64,000 nt of DNA. Origin: Planctomycetota bacterium. Its GTDB lineage: Bacteria; Planctomycetota; UBA8742; UBA2392. Made by a program: the position numbers and the translations under genes. Of the stretch, positions 1 through 7,236 are shown piece by piece. The notes beneath the pieces were generated by a model. That model ran no database searches and was not told the DNA's origin. It was given only the letters and a program-made list of their open reading frames with translations. The DNA lies in the NCBI GenBank assembly GCA_019912315.1, contig JAIOJA010000013.1:62001-126000 (forward strand), given 5' to 3'. Position 1 is the stretch's first letter, and every line of letters starts with the position of its first letter.

Positions 1-1
1 A

Positions 2-694
2 ATGCTGATTCGCAGCGGAATGCAGGACGTCGTGATCACCGGCGGCATGCAGGAGATCAACTGGGAAAGCATGGCCAGCTTCGACGCGCTTGGCACGTTC
101 AGCAAACGCGAAGACGCGCAGGCCGCCAGCAGACCGTTTGACAGGGCACGCGACGGGTTGGTACCAAGCGGCGGCGCGGCAGCACTGATTCTGGAAAGCG
201 AAAGTCACCTCAAGGCCCGCGGCGGAACACCCTTGTGCGAAGTACGCGGCTACGGCTTCAGCAGCGACGGCGAGCATTTGACATTGCCAAGCGGAGACGG
301 CGCGCGACGGGCGATTCGAGCGGCCTTGGGCAATGCTGAACTTGAACCCGGCGCCATCGACTACATCAATGCACACGCCACCAGCACACCCATCGGCGAC
401 GTGAAAGAGGCCGAGGCGATTCGCGAGGTATTCGGCGAAGACACGCCGGTCAGCAGTACCAAGAGCATGACCGGACACGAGTGCTGGATGAGCGGCGCCA
501 GCGAGATCCTGTACAGCGCGCTGATGCTGCAAGGCAATTTCATTGCACCGAACATTAACTTCGAGACGCAGGAAGAGGGCGCGGCGAAAATCAACGTCGT
601 CGGCAAGACTCTTGAGAAGCCGCTGAAGAACGTGCTAGTCAACAGTTTCGGCTTCGGTGGCACGAACGCGTCGGTCATCATTTCGCGCGTGTAG
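2..694 (+). CDS. Beta-ketoacyl-ACP synthase, KAS I (FabB)-like, 5' truncated by window edge
   Basis: The C-terminal 230 residues of a condensing enzyme that elongates an acyl chain held on an acyl carrier protein. Two catalytic histidines are visible: the first in NAHATSTPIGD (about residue 125) and the second in STKSMTGHECW (about 160). The glycine-rich NSFGFGGTNAS loop lies near the end. The nucleophilic cysteine would lie upstream of the window, so the methionine at base 2 is internal and the gene is cut by the window edge. The stretch from APNINFE to the end looks more like FabB than FabF. The stop codon is 2 nt before a carotenoid-desaturase-like gene, so the two are probably co-transcribed. 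It could be housekeeping fabB, but this partner suggests a dedicated lipid or polyene pathway (inference). Confidence 0.88.
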   Translation: MLIRSGMQDVVITGGMQEINWESMASFDALGTFSKREDAQAASRPFDRARDGLVPSGGAAALILESESHLKARGGTPLCEVRGYGFSSDGEHLTLPSGDGARRAIRAALGNAELEPGAIDYINAHATSTPIGDVKEAEAIREVFGEDTPVSSTKSMTGHECWMSGASEILYSALMLQGNFIAPNINFETQEEGAAKINVVGKTLEKPLKNVLVNSFGFGGTNASVIISRV

Positions 695-696
695 CC

Positions 697-2196
697 ATGT
701 CCTACTCCACCATAGTTGTCGGCTCGGGCATCAGCGGACTCAGCGCCGCGATTGTCCTGGCGAAGCATGGGCGCAGGCCGCTGGTGCTGGAGGCACACAA
801 CATTCCCGGCGGGTGCATGCAGATGTTTCAGCGCCGTGGCCCTGACGGTCGCGTGGTGCGATTCGATACCGGCGTTCACTACGTTGGATCATTGTATCCC
901 GGGCAGATCATGTGGCGCCTGCTCAACTACATGGGCGCGGAAGTTCCGACGATGCCCCTGGATCGCGAGTGTTTCGATCGCATCAGTTTTCCCGGTTCCG
1001 AGTTCTGCGTGCCCGTTGGCTGGGACAACGTCGCTGCGGCCCTCAAACGCGAGTGTCCTGACGAACCCTCCGCCATCGAGGCCTACGTAGCGAAGATGCA
1101 GCAAGTCGAGCAATCACTCAACTGGCACGTGCTAGACGCCGAGGTGGAAGGCGCATACGACCGCGAGCTATACGAGACCAGTCTGCAGGCGCTGCTGGAT
1201 CAACTGAGCGTATCGCCGAGACTTCGTTCGTTGATCTGTGCCCAGTCTTCTTTGTACGCCGTCTCTGCGGCGAACGTCCCGCTGGCGATCCACGCGGCCG
1301 TCGTCGGCAGTGCCATCGAAGGTCCGCATTACGTGGTCGGTGGGGGAGACGCCATCACCAACCCACTGGTTGCACGCCTGCGCGAACTAGGTGGCGAGTT
1401 GCGCACGCGGGCGCCCGTGCGCCGAGTGTTGGTCGATGGCGACGCGACACGCGGAGTAGAACTGGCTACCGGCGAAGTCATAGAGGCCGAAGAGGTAATC
1501 GTCGCGACCCATCCGCGCACTGCGCTTGGCATGATCCCCGAAGACTCCTATCGAAGCGTTCTGCGCAAACGGATGGCAGACGCCGAAGAGTGTGTCGGCG
1601 CGTTTGTTGTCTACGGCACGCTTGACGCGTCGGCCGACCTGACCGGTGTTTCAGCGCGAAATCACTACCTGCTTCGCGATGCCGACCCGGACTGTTTTTA
1701 CGATCCTCAGCTGGACGACCCGGCAGACGCCATCGTCAACCTGCCGCCGCCGGTGAATGGTGGCCCGCAACTCTTCAGTGCCATGGGCAGCGCGCGCATG
1801 GAGTGGTTCGGACGCTGGCAGGAATCCAAGACCCTGAAGCGCGATGCCGGGTACACGGCGCTGAAAAACAGGCTGACCGGGAACATCATGCGGATGATCG
1901 AGCAGCGCATTCCGCAACTGTCCGGCAAGCTGCATGTCGTTGACGCGTCAACACCACTGACTTTGCGCGATTACGTGGGCTACCCGCAGGGCGGTATCTA
2001 CGGTTTGCAGCCGGGCATGAACTCGCAGGGACGCAACGGTATTCGCCGCCGAACGCGCTATCGGGGGCTGTATCTGGGCGGCGCGGGCACCGGAACGCCC
2101 GGGATTCTTGGTGCCTGCGTGACAGGATTCGCCGTTGCAGGCGCGATTCTTGGTACGGACGAGCTGATCCGCGAGGTGCGGGGCGCCACGGACTGA
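697..2196 (+). CDS. FAD-dependent oxidoreductase, phytoene desaturase / carotenoid isomerase / retinol saturase-like
   Basis: A 499-aa protein with an N-terminal dinucleotide-binding fold: VVGSGISGLSAA at residues 7-18, then an acidic LEAH, then PGGCMQMF. The C-terminal FAD segment is GLYLGGAGTGTPGI. This is the layout of CrtI, CrtISO and retinol saturase enzymes, which desaturate, saturate or isomerise long polyene or isoprenoid chains. It starts 2 nt after the ketosynthase stop. Paired with a FabB-like enzyme it may act on an acyl chain rather than a carotenoid. Homologues of both families sit together in the proposed ladderane loci of anammox planctomycetes (known context), but the present substrate cannot be read from sequence. 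Confidence 0.85.
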   Translation: MSYSTIVVGSGISGLSAAIVLAKHGRRPLVLEAHNIPGGCMQMFQRRGPDGRVVRFDTGVHYVGSLYPGQIMWRLLNYMGAEVPTMPLDRECFDRISFPGSEFCVPVGWDNVAAALKRECPDEPSAIEAYVAKMQQVEQSLNWHVLDAEVEGAYDRELYETSLQALLDQLSVSPRLRSLICAQSSLYAVSAANVPLAIHAAVVGSAIEGPHYVVGGGDAITNPLVARLRELGGELRTRAPVRRVLVDGDATRGVELATGEVIEAEEVIVATHPRTALGMIPEDSYRSVLRKRMADAEECVGAFVVYGTLDASADLTGVSARNHYLLRDADPDCFYDPQLDDPADAIVNLPPPVNGGPQLFSAMGSARMEWFGRWQESKTLKRDAGYTALKNRLTGNIMRMIEQRIPQLSGKLHVVDASTPLTLRDYVGYPQGGIYGLQPGMNSQGRNGIRRRTRYRGLYLGGAGTGTPGILGACVTGFAVAGAILGTDELIREVRGATD

Positions 2197-2226
2197 CGCC
2201 GACGCCCCATTGATCATTCGGGCGTT

Positions 2227-3423
2227 ATGAATGATCATCCGGGCATGGCACTGGTACTCGCGCGCTATTCGGCGCTTCGCACACTTGAATACTTTCGTGT
2301 TCCCCGCGACCTGACATTGCGCACGGGCGACATGGTGGTGCTGCGCACCAAGCGGGGCACGGAAATGGGCCAGGTCAAAGGTGAAGTCGGCGACCCGAGG
2401 CTCGGGCCCAAGGATTCCGTGGGCGGCGAGGTGTTGCGACGCACGACGCTTGATGACTCGAATGCCTTCCGGCGCATGCGCAACGAGGACATCAAGCCGA
2501 TCCGCCGCACCTTCCGCGAGCTTGCCGGCAAGTACAAGCTGCCCATACGCTTTGAGAATGCCGAGACCCTGCTTGAAGACAACAAGCTGGTCATTTACTT
2601 CAGCAGCGAAGACCGCGTCGATTTCCGTGACCTTGTCAAAGACCTGGGTGAAGCGCTGCCCGAGCGCCGCATTGAACTGCGCCAGGTGGGCGCACGCGAT
2701 GCGGCCCGTCTCACCGGTGACGTCGGCGTCTGCGGGCAGGAGCTTTGCTGCATCAGCTACATCATCGATTTCGTGCCCGTCAGTATGAAGATGGCCAAAG
2801 CCCAGCGCATCAGTCTCGACCCTGGAAAAATCAGCGGGCAGTGCGGACGCCTCAAATGCTGCCTGAAGTACGAGGACGACCTCTACAACGAGTTGCGCCA
2901 GACAGTGCCCCAGGAAGGCCAGCCGGTTACCTGCGACGGCAAGGAGTGCCACGCCTGCGGCGTGGACATTCTGCGCCAGAAAGTGACTGTCGACTTCGGC
3001 GATGGCAATCGCGAAGAGCGCGACATCACCGAGATCGAGTTTGAATCCGGCTGGTCCGAGAAAGACATCCGCCGCTACCGCAAAGAACGCCGCGCGCAGA
3101 TCCGGGCCGAGAAAGAAGCCCGCATCGCTGAAAAACAGGCCCGGGCCGACCGCCGCAGCCAACCACGCCCGGAAGCCGTCGATCGCCGCCAGTCGCAGGA
3201 CGTTGTGCATCCTGCGCGCCGCAACGAAGACGAGGCCACACCAGAGACCGCCGCTTCTGCCGCGGAGACCGCGTCCTCGCCCTCGGACGACGAGCCCGAC
3301 GGGACACAGGAATCCGACGGCGAGCCCCGGCGCAAACGCCGCCGAGGTAGACGCCGTGGACGCAAACCCCGCGCGGGGTCGGACGGTGGCGGCGACGCTC
3401 AGTCACCGGCGTCCGACAACTGA
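2227..3423 (+). CDS. ricT: PSP1 domain protein, RicT (YaaT)-like
   Basis: A 398-aa protein. Residues 1-270 form a PSP1/RicT domain with the typical cysteine-rich block: CGQELCC near 170, then CGRLKCCLKYE near 205, then CDGKECHACG near 237. In Bacillus, RicT with RicA and RicF carries Fe-S clusters and modulates RNase Y and RNA processing; here only the RicT-like member is visible. Residues 275-398 are an unrelated charged, low-complexity tail ending in an Arg/Lys-rich run (RRKRRRGRRRGRK), possibly RNA-binding. A second ATG at 2245 is an alternative start. An 8-bp inverted repeat (TGATCATT at 2211-2218, AATGATCA at 2230-2237) straddles the chosen start. metG follows 93 nt downstream. Confidence 0.85.
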   Translation: MNDHPGMALVLARYSALRTLEYFRVPRDLTLRTGDMVVLRTKRGTEMGQVKGEVGDPRLGPKDSVGGEVLRRTTLDDSNAFRRMRNEDIKPIRRTFRELAGKYKLPIRFENAETLLEDNKLVIYFSSEDRVDFRDLVKDLGEALPERRIELRQVGARDAARLTGDVGVCGQELCCISYIIDFVPVSMKMAKAQRISLDPGKISGQCGRLKCCLKYEDDLYNELRQTVPQEGQPVTCDGKECHACGVDILRQKVTVDFGDGNREERDITEIEFESGWSEKDIRRYRKERRAQIRAEKEARIAEKQARADRRSQPRPEAVDRRQSQDVVHPARRNEDEATPETAASAAETASSPSDDEPDGTQESDGEPRRKRRRGRRRGRKPRAGSDGGGDAQSPASDN

Positions 3424-3516
3424 TTGCCGCAACTCCATGAAACCTGAGTGCCGCACTCGCCGTTAAATCCCGGAACACGGGTTGCATGATCCTGTCCCGG
3501 AGGCAAAAACGACGCC

Positions 3517-5139
3517 ATGGACGAGCTGCAAAGACCAATTTACATCACGACGCCGCTGTACTACGTCAACGATGAGCTGCACATCGGGCACGCGACGACA
3601 ACGGTCTACGCCGATACCATTGCCCGCTTCTGGCGCGCCTGCGGCCGGCCGACGCTGTTCCTTACCGGCAGCGACGAACACGGGCAGAAGATTCACAAGG
3701 CCGCCACGGCCGCGGGCACCACGCCGCGCGGGTTTGCTGACAAGATTGTCGGCAAGTTCAACGAGTTGTGGCAGACGCTGGACATCACCCACGACATCTT
3801 TATTCGCACCACCGACCCGTTCCACGAATCAGCCGTGCAGCGGGTTTTTGAGCGGCTGAAAGAAAATGATCTGCTGTACAAGTCGAGCTACAAGGCGCTG
3901 TACTGCGTCGATTGCGAAACCAACTACACCGAGAAGGACCTGGTCGACGGCAAGTGCCCCGTACACAAAACCACGCCGCAGAACGTCGAAGAGGATAACT
4001 ACTTCTTCAAGCTCTCCAGCTTCACCGGCAAACTCAAGCAGTACATCGAAGCAAACCCGGATTGCATCGTGCCCGAGCCCCGCCGAAACGAAATCCTCGG
4101 CAAGCTGCGCGAAGGGCTGAATGACACCAGTGTCACCCGCGTGCAATTCGACTGGGGCGTGCAACTGCCCTGGGAGCCCAATCACGTCATCTGGGTCTGG
4201 GCCGACGCGTTGGTGAACTACATCAGCGCACTTGGCTGGCCTGACAACGACCACCTGCCGACCGACGATTTTGAAGGACGCAACCGCCACGCCCACGCCA
4301 CGCCGGACGGCAAGAAGCCGTTCGAGTACTGGTGGCCCGAGGCCGTGCACATAGTGGGTAAGGACATTCTGTGGCATCACAGCGTGATCTGGTGGAGTGA
4401 GTTGCTGGGCGCCGGTCTGACCCCGCCCAGGCAGGTGTTTGCCCACGGCTGGTGGCAGATTGAGGGTGACAAAATGTCCAAGACCCTCGGCAACGTGATC
4501 AAGCCCGGCGATATTGCCGCAAAATACGGGCGGGACGCCGTGCGCTACCACATCCTGCGTGAAGGCCCCGCCCGCGGCGACGCGGACTGGCGTCACGCCA
4601 GTTTCGTAACGCGCTACAACGCCGATCTCGCAAACGGGCTGGGCAACCTCATCAACCGCTCGCTGAACATGCTGAACAAGTACTACGACGGCAAAGTGCC
4701 GGCTGAAGCCAAGTTCGCGGATGAACGCCTCGAGGCGTTGCGGCAGGGGTTGATCCGGCAGGTCAGCAGCCTGTCGGACCGTCTGCTCACCCGTATCAGG
4801 GCATTCGACCTGGATGGCGCCCTGGAGGAGGCCTGGTCGCTGGTGCGCGAGGCCAACCAGTTTGTCAACGAGTCGGCCCCGTTCAAGCTGGCCAAGGATG
4901 AAGCGCGCAAGCAGGACCTTGCCGCCAGTATGCACGCGCTGTGCGAAGTCGTGCACGCGCTGGCGTTTGCGGTGAAACCATTCCTGCCGGATGCGGCGGA
5001 CAGGATCGCGGCCCAGCTCGGCATTGAGTTGTCTGATAGTCTGCAGAACGCGCTCAGGTGGGGGCGTCTGGAGGCGGGGCACCAGATCGGCACACCGGAG
5101 CCCCTGTTCGCGCGCCTGGACGAGAAAGTTGATGGCTGA
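3517..5139 (+). CDS. metG: Methionyl-tRNA synthetase
   Basis: A 540-aa class I synthetase that charges tRNA-Met with methionine in the cytosol. The HIGH motif is at residues 22-25 and KMSKT at 319-323. A zinc knuckle is visible as CVDC (130-133) followed by CPVH (147-150). The N-terminal YITTPLYYVND is the family signature. The protein ends after the anticodon-binding helical domain and lacks the extra C-terminal tRNA-binding (EMAP/Trbp111-like) domain found on many bacterial MetG proteins. The next gene begins inside its last codons (8-nt overlap), implying translational coupling. Confidence 0.97.
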   Translation: MDELQRPIYITTPLYYVNDELHIGHATTTVYADTIARFWRACGRPTLFLTGSDEHGQKIHKAATAAGTTPRGFADKIVGKFNELWQTLDITHDIFIRTTDPFHESAVQRVFERLKENDLLYKSSYKALYCVDCETNYTEKDLVDGKCPVHKTTPQNVEEDNYFFKLSSFTGKLKQYIEANPDCIVPEPRRNEILGKLREGLNDTSVTRVQFDWGVQLPWEPNHVIWVWADALVNYISALGWPDNDHLPTDDFEGRNRHAHATPDGKKPFEYWWPEAVHIVGKDILWHHSVIWWSELLGAGLTPPRQVFAHGWWQIEGDKMSKTLGNVIKPGDIAAKYGRDAVRYHILREGPARGDADWRHASFVTRYNADLANGLGNLINRSLNMLNKYYDGKVPAEAKFADERLEALRQGLIRQVSSLSDRLLTRIRAFDLDGALEEAWSLVREANQFVNESAPFKLAKDEARKQDLAASMHALCEVVHALAFAVKPFLPDAADRIAAQLGIELSDSLQNALRWGRLEAGHQIGTPEPLFARLDEKVDG

Positions 5140-5551
5140 GGAGCCCAACGAGTACGGAAACGCGGACGACGCCGAGATTGACGTCGAAGCGCTGCTGTTG
5201 CAGGCGCGGGGGCGCGACCGGTGTTACCGGTTAGCCGCGTACCGCTTTGTGCTGTCCGAGGGCATCGAGTTCACCATGCGCGTGCACCTGGGCATCCCGC
5301 GCGGCGAATACCGGCATCTTACCGGGCGTGAACTCGCGGAGGGGCTGCGCGAGCTTGCGCTGCGCGAGTTCGGCCCGCTGGCCTACGATGTCTGGCAGTG
5401 GTGGGGCGTTACGACGACGCGTGACTGGGGGGAAATCGTGTTCAACATGATCGCGGTGGGTCTGCTGAACGCGAACGAAGACGACCACCCGGAAGATTTC
5501 GATGATATCTACGACGTACGCGAAGCACTAAGCCCGGCAAACGTACGGTAG
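5132..5551 (+). CDS. Minf_1886 family protein
   Basis: A 139-aa small acidic protein of the uncharacterised Minf_1886 family. Recognisable features are the early YRLAAYRFVLSEGIEFT segment, the HLTGRELAEGLRELAL helix, the FGPLAYDVWQWWGV segment and the DWGEIVFNMIAVGLL block, with a DE-rich C-terminus. I know this family mainly from Verrucomicrobia, Planctomycetes and relatives, and no function is established. The ATG lies inside the end of metG (8-nt overlap). Its last 24 bases overlap the 3' end of the convergent gene on the minus strand. Confidence 0.85.
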   Translation: MAEEPNEYGNADDAEIDVEALLLQARGRDRCYRLAAYRFVLSEGIEFTMRVHLGIPRGEYRHLTGRELAEGLRELALREFGPLAYDVWQWWGVTTTRDWGEIVFNMIAVGLLNANEDDHPEDFDDIYDVREALSPANVR

Positions 5552-7126
5552 GGCGACGCCGAGTGCCTGTCCAAGCAGCGCCACCGCATCCTTCACGTCG
5601 CCAGTCGTATCAAACGGAAAGACGGTCAAGCCTTCATCCGGCAGCGGCTGTTCGAACCTCGTGCGGGCTTCCTGCAGCAGCCCGGCTGTAGCGTCGCTGA
5701 CTCTTGACGGGTCAAGCTCGCGCCTGTTCATGCGTTCGCGCACCACGTCGTCCGGCGCGTCGCAGTGGATGAACACGGCGTGCCCGCCGGCGCTGATCGC
5801 GGCTTCCACGACAGCCTTGCGTCCGATGGCCATGCCGAACTGGGCGTCCAGCACGATACCGGCACCCGGCTTTGCTGCTGCGTCAAAAAGTTCCTGGTAC
5901 ACGCGCTCGGAGACTTCGAAGGCGTAGGCTTCCTGCGGCAAGCGATCACTCGGCGCTACGCCCATGAGCCGCTTGCGTACGACGTCGCTGTTCACGACCG
6001 GCCAGCCGAAGTGTGCGCCAATAGCGTTCGCGACCGTGCTCTTGCCGCAGCCCATGATGCCCATGACCACGACAATATGCGGCTCGCGGGCATGGAAGTC
6101 GGCCAGTGCGAAGTACTCGCTAGCCTGCTTGCGGGCAGACTGCTTTTGCTCATCGGGCACCTCCGGCTCAAGCAGTTGCAGCGCTGTAACTTTTGCCATC
6201 ACGCAGGCCAGGTGCGCCTGATAGTAGCGGCGCAGTGCTTGCGGGTAATCGTCTTCGGCAATCTCGCGATAGGCGTTCATGACGTGGGCGCTCATATCGA
6301 ACGCGCCGAGTGATTCCAGGCCGGTCGCCAGAAACGCGGCCTCGGCAAGTGTGTCGAGACGCCTGAACAGCGGGCTGAACTCGATGCAGTCGGTGATGAC
6401 CGGCTTGCCGTCCACGAATGCGATGTTGCCCGGCTTCAGGTCGCCGTGCCCTTCGCGGATACGGTCTTCGGCCACGCGCTGCTCGAAGACGGCATGGTTG
6501 TCTTCAAACCAGCCTCGCAGTACCACGTCCAGGCGCTGCCAGGCTTCACGGGAGAGGCAGTCCGGCACGAACTGCTCGCATTCGGTGATGTTGGCGACTG
6601 TGTTATGACGCAGATTCTCGGGAAGACCGTTGGCGCGGATGTCTTCGTCGCACGGCGTGTTGCGCAAGGCCTGCACGAGGGTTTGCATCAGAGCGATGAT
6701 CTGCGATTCCTGAAGCCCGCCGCTGGCCAGTTTGATAGGAAGCCACGCTTCATCAGGGATGCGCCGCATCACGACGCAGTAGTCGACAACGTCGGGCGCG
6801 GGCTCACTGGGCAGGTTCTCGGCCAGTGAGCTGATCGCCAGCTTGCCGCCGGTCCTGCGAACCTCGCAGACGCCGAGGTACGTGTCCGGAGCGAACTTCC
6901 GGTTGAAGTGCAGCTCGTTCAGGATCATCTGCCGACGCAAGGGCAGCGTCGAGTAATCCAGGAACGGAAATTTTACAGGCTTCTTGAGCTTGTAGGCGCG
7001 GTCGCTGGTAAGCAGCACAAGATTCGCGTGTGTCCGAATCTCGCGCTCAATGGGCAGATCGAATGGCAGCCTCGTGTAGTGCATGAACTGCTTGTAGCCG
7101 CGAAAACGCCAAAGCGCAAAACGCAT
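5528..7126 (-). CDS. Fusion of aminoglycoside-phosphotransferase-like and P-loop kinase domains (APH/AAA family)
   Basis: A 532-aa two-domain protein. The N-terminal 330 residues resemble the APH/ChoK fold: RAYKLKKPVKFPFLD near 45 and the catalytic GHGDLKPGNI near 228. The C-terminal 170 residues are a P-loop kinase with Walker A MGIMGCGKSTVAN near 355, like zeta-toxin or gluconate kinases. This exact pairing is widespread in bacteria and uncharacterised. The chosen ATG at 7126 falls on the first bases of an intergenic repeat element; an internal ATG at 7084 (MHYTRLPF) is an equally good start and would give 518 aa. The gene converges on the Minf_1886 gene with a 24-nt overlap. Confidence 0.8.
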   Translation of the reverse strand: MRFALWRFRGYKQFMHYTRLPFDLPIEREIRTHANLVLLTSDRAYKLKKPVKFPFLDYSTLPLRRQMILNELHFNRKFAPDTYLGVCEVRRTGGKLAISSLAENLPSEPAPDVVDYCVVMRRIPDEAWLPIKLASGGLQESQIIALMQTLVQALRNTPCDEDIRANGLPENLRHNTVANITECEQFVPDCLSREAWQRLDVVLRGWFEDNHAVFEQRVAEDRIREGHGDLKPGNIAFVDGKPVITDCIEFSPLFRRLDTLAEAAFLATGLESLGAFDMSAHVMNAYREIAEDDYPQALRRYYQAHLACVMAKVTALQLLEPEVPDEQKQSARKQASEYFALADFHAREPHIVVVMGIMGCGKSTVANAIGAHFGWPVVNSDVVRKRLMGVAPSDRLPQEAYAFEVSERVYQELFDAAAKPGAGIVLDAQFGMAIGRKAVVEAAISAGGHAVFIHCDAPDDVVRERMNRRELDPSRVSDATAGLLQEARTRFEQPLPDEGLTVFPFDTTGDVKDAVALLGQALGVALPYVCRA

Positions 7127-7188
7127 TCACCACAGAGAGCACAGAGGCAGGCACCGAGTTACGGCAACTCCGTGTTCCCTGTGGTGAA
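7126..7188. repeat. Intergenic inverted element with CACAGAG-type 7-mers (element F)
   Basis: Perfect 10-bp terminal arms TTCACCACAG (7126-7135) and CTGTGGTGAA (7179-7188). Between them the left side holds CACAGAG-like heptamers separated by 2-5 nt, and the right side carries the same word inverted (CACGGAG and CCACAGG on the minus strand). It is less strictly phased than the five heptad elements further along. It lies between the secretin gene and the phosphotransferase/kinase gene and abuts the latter's longest possible start codon. Confidence 0.6.
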
Positions 7189-7219
7189 AAAACAAAAACG
7201 GCGACCGAAGCCGCCGTTT
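7186..7219 (-). terminator. Rho-independent terminator of the secretin gene
   Basis: Read on the minus strand, an 8-bp stem (AAACGGCG with CGCCGTTT, plus-strand positions 7196-7203 and 7212-7219) is followed directly by TTTTTGTTTTTT. It lies 17 nt past the stop codon of the secretin gene, so it should end that transcript. Confidence 0.85.
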
Positions 7220-7236
7220 CAGGTTTCTTGAGCTTC

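Noticed and set aside
1948..3210. 420-aa open frame on the minus strand over the desaturase-like and ricT genes
   Set aside because: It overlaps two well-supported genes and contains no recognisable motif; the GC-rich third positions make long antisense frames common here.
3829..5148. 439-aa open frame on the minus strand opposite metG
   Set aside because: metG carries HIGH and KMSKT on the other strand; the antisense product has no motifs.
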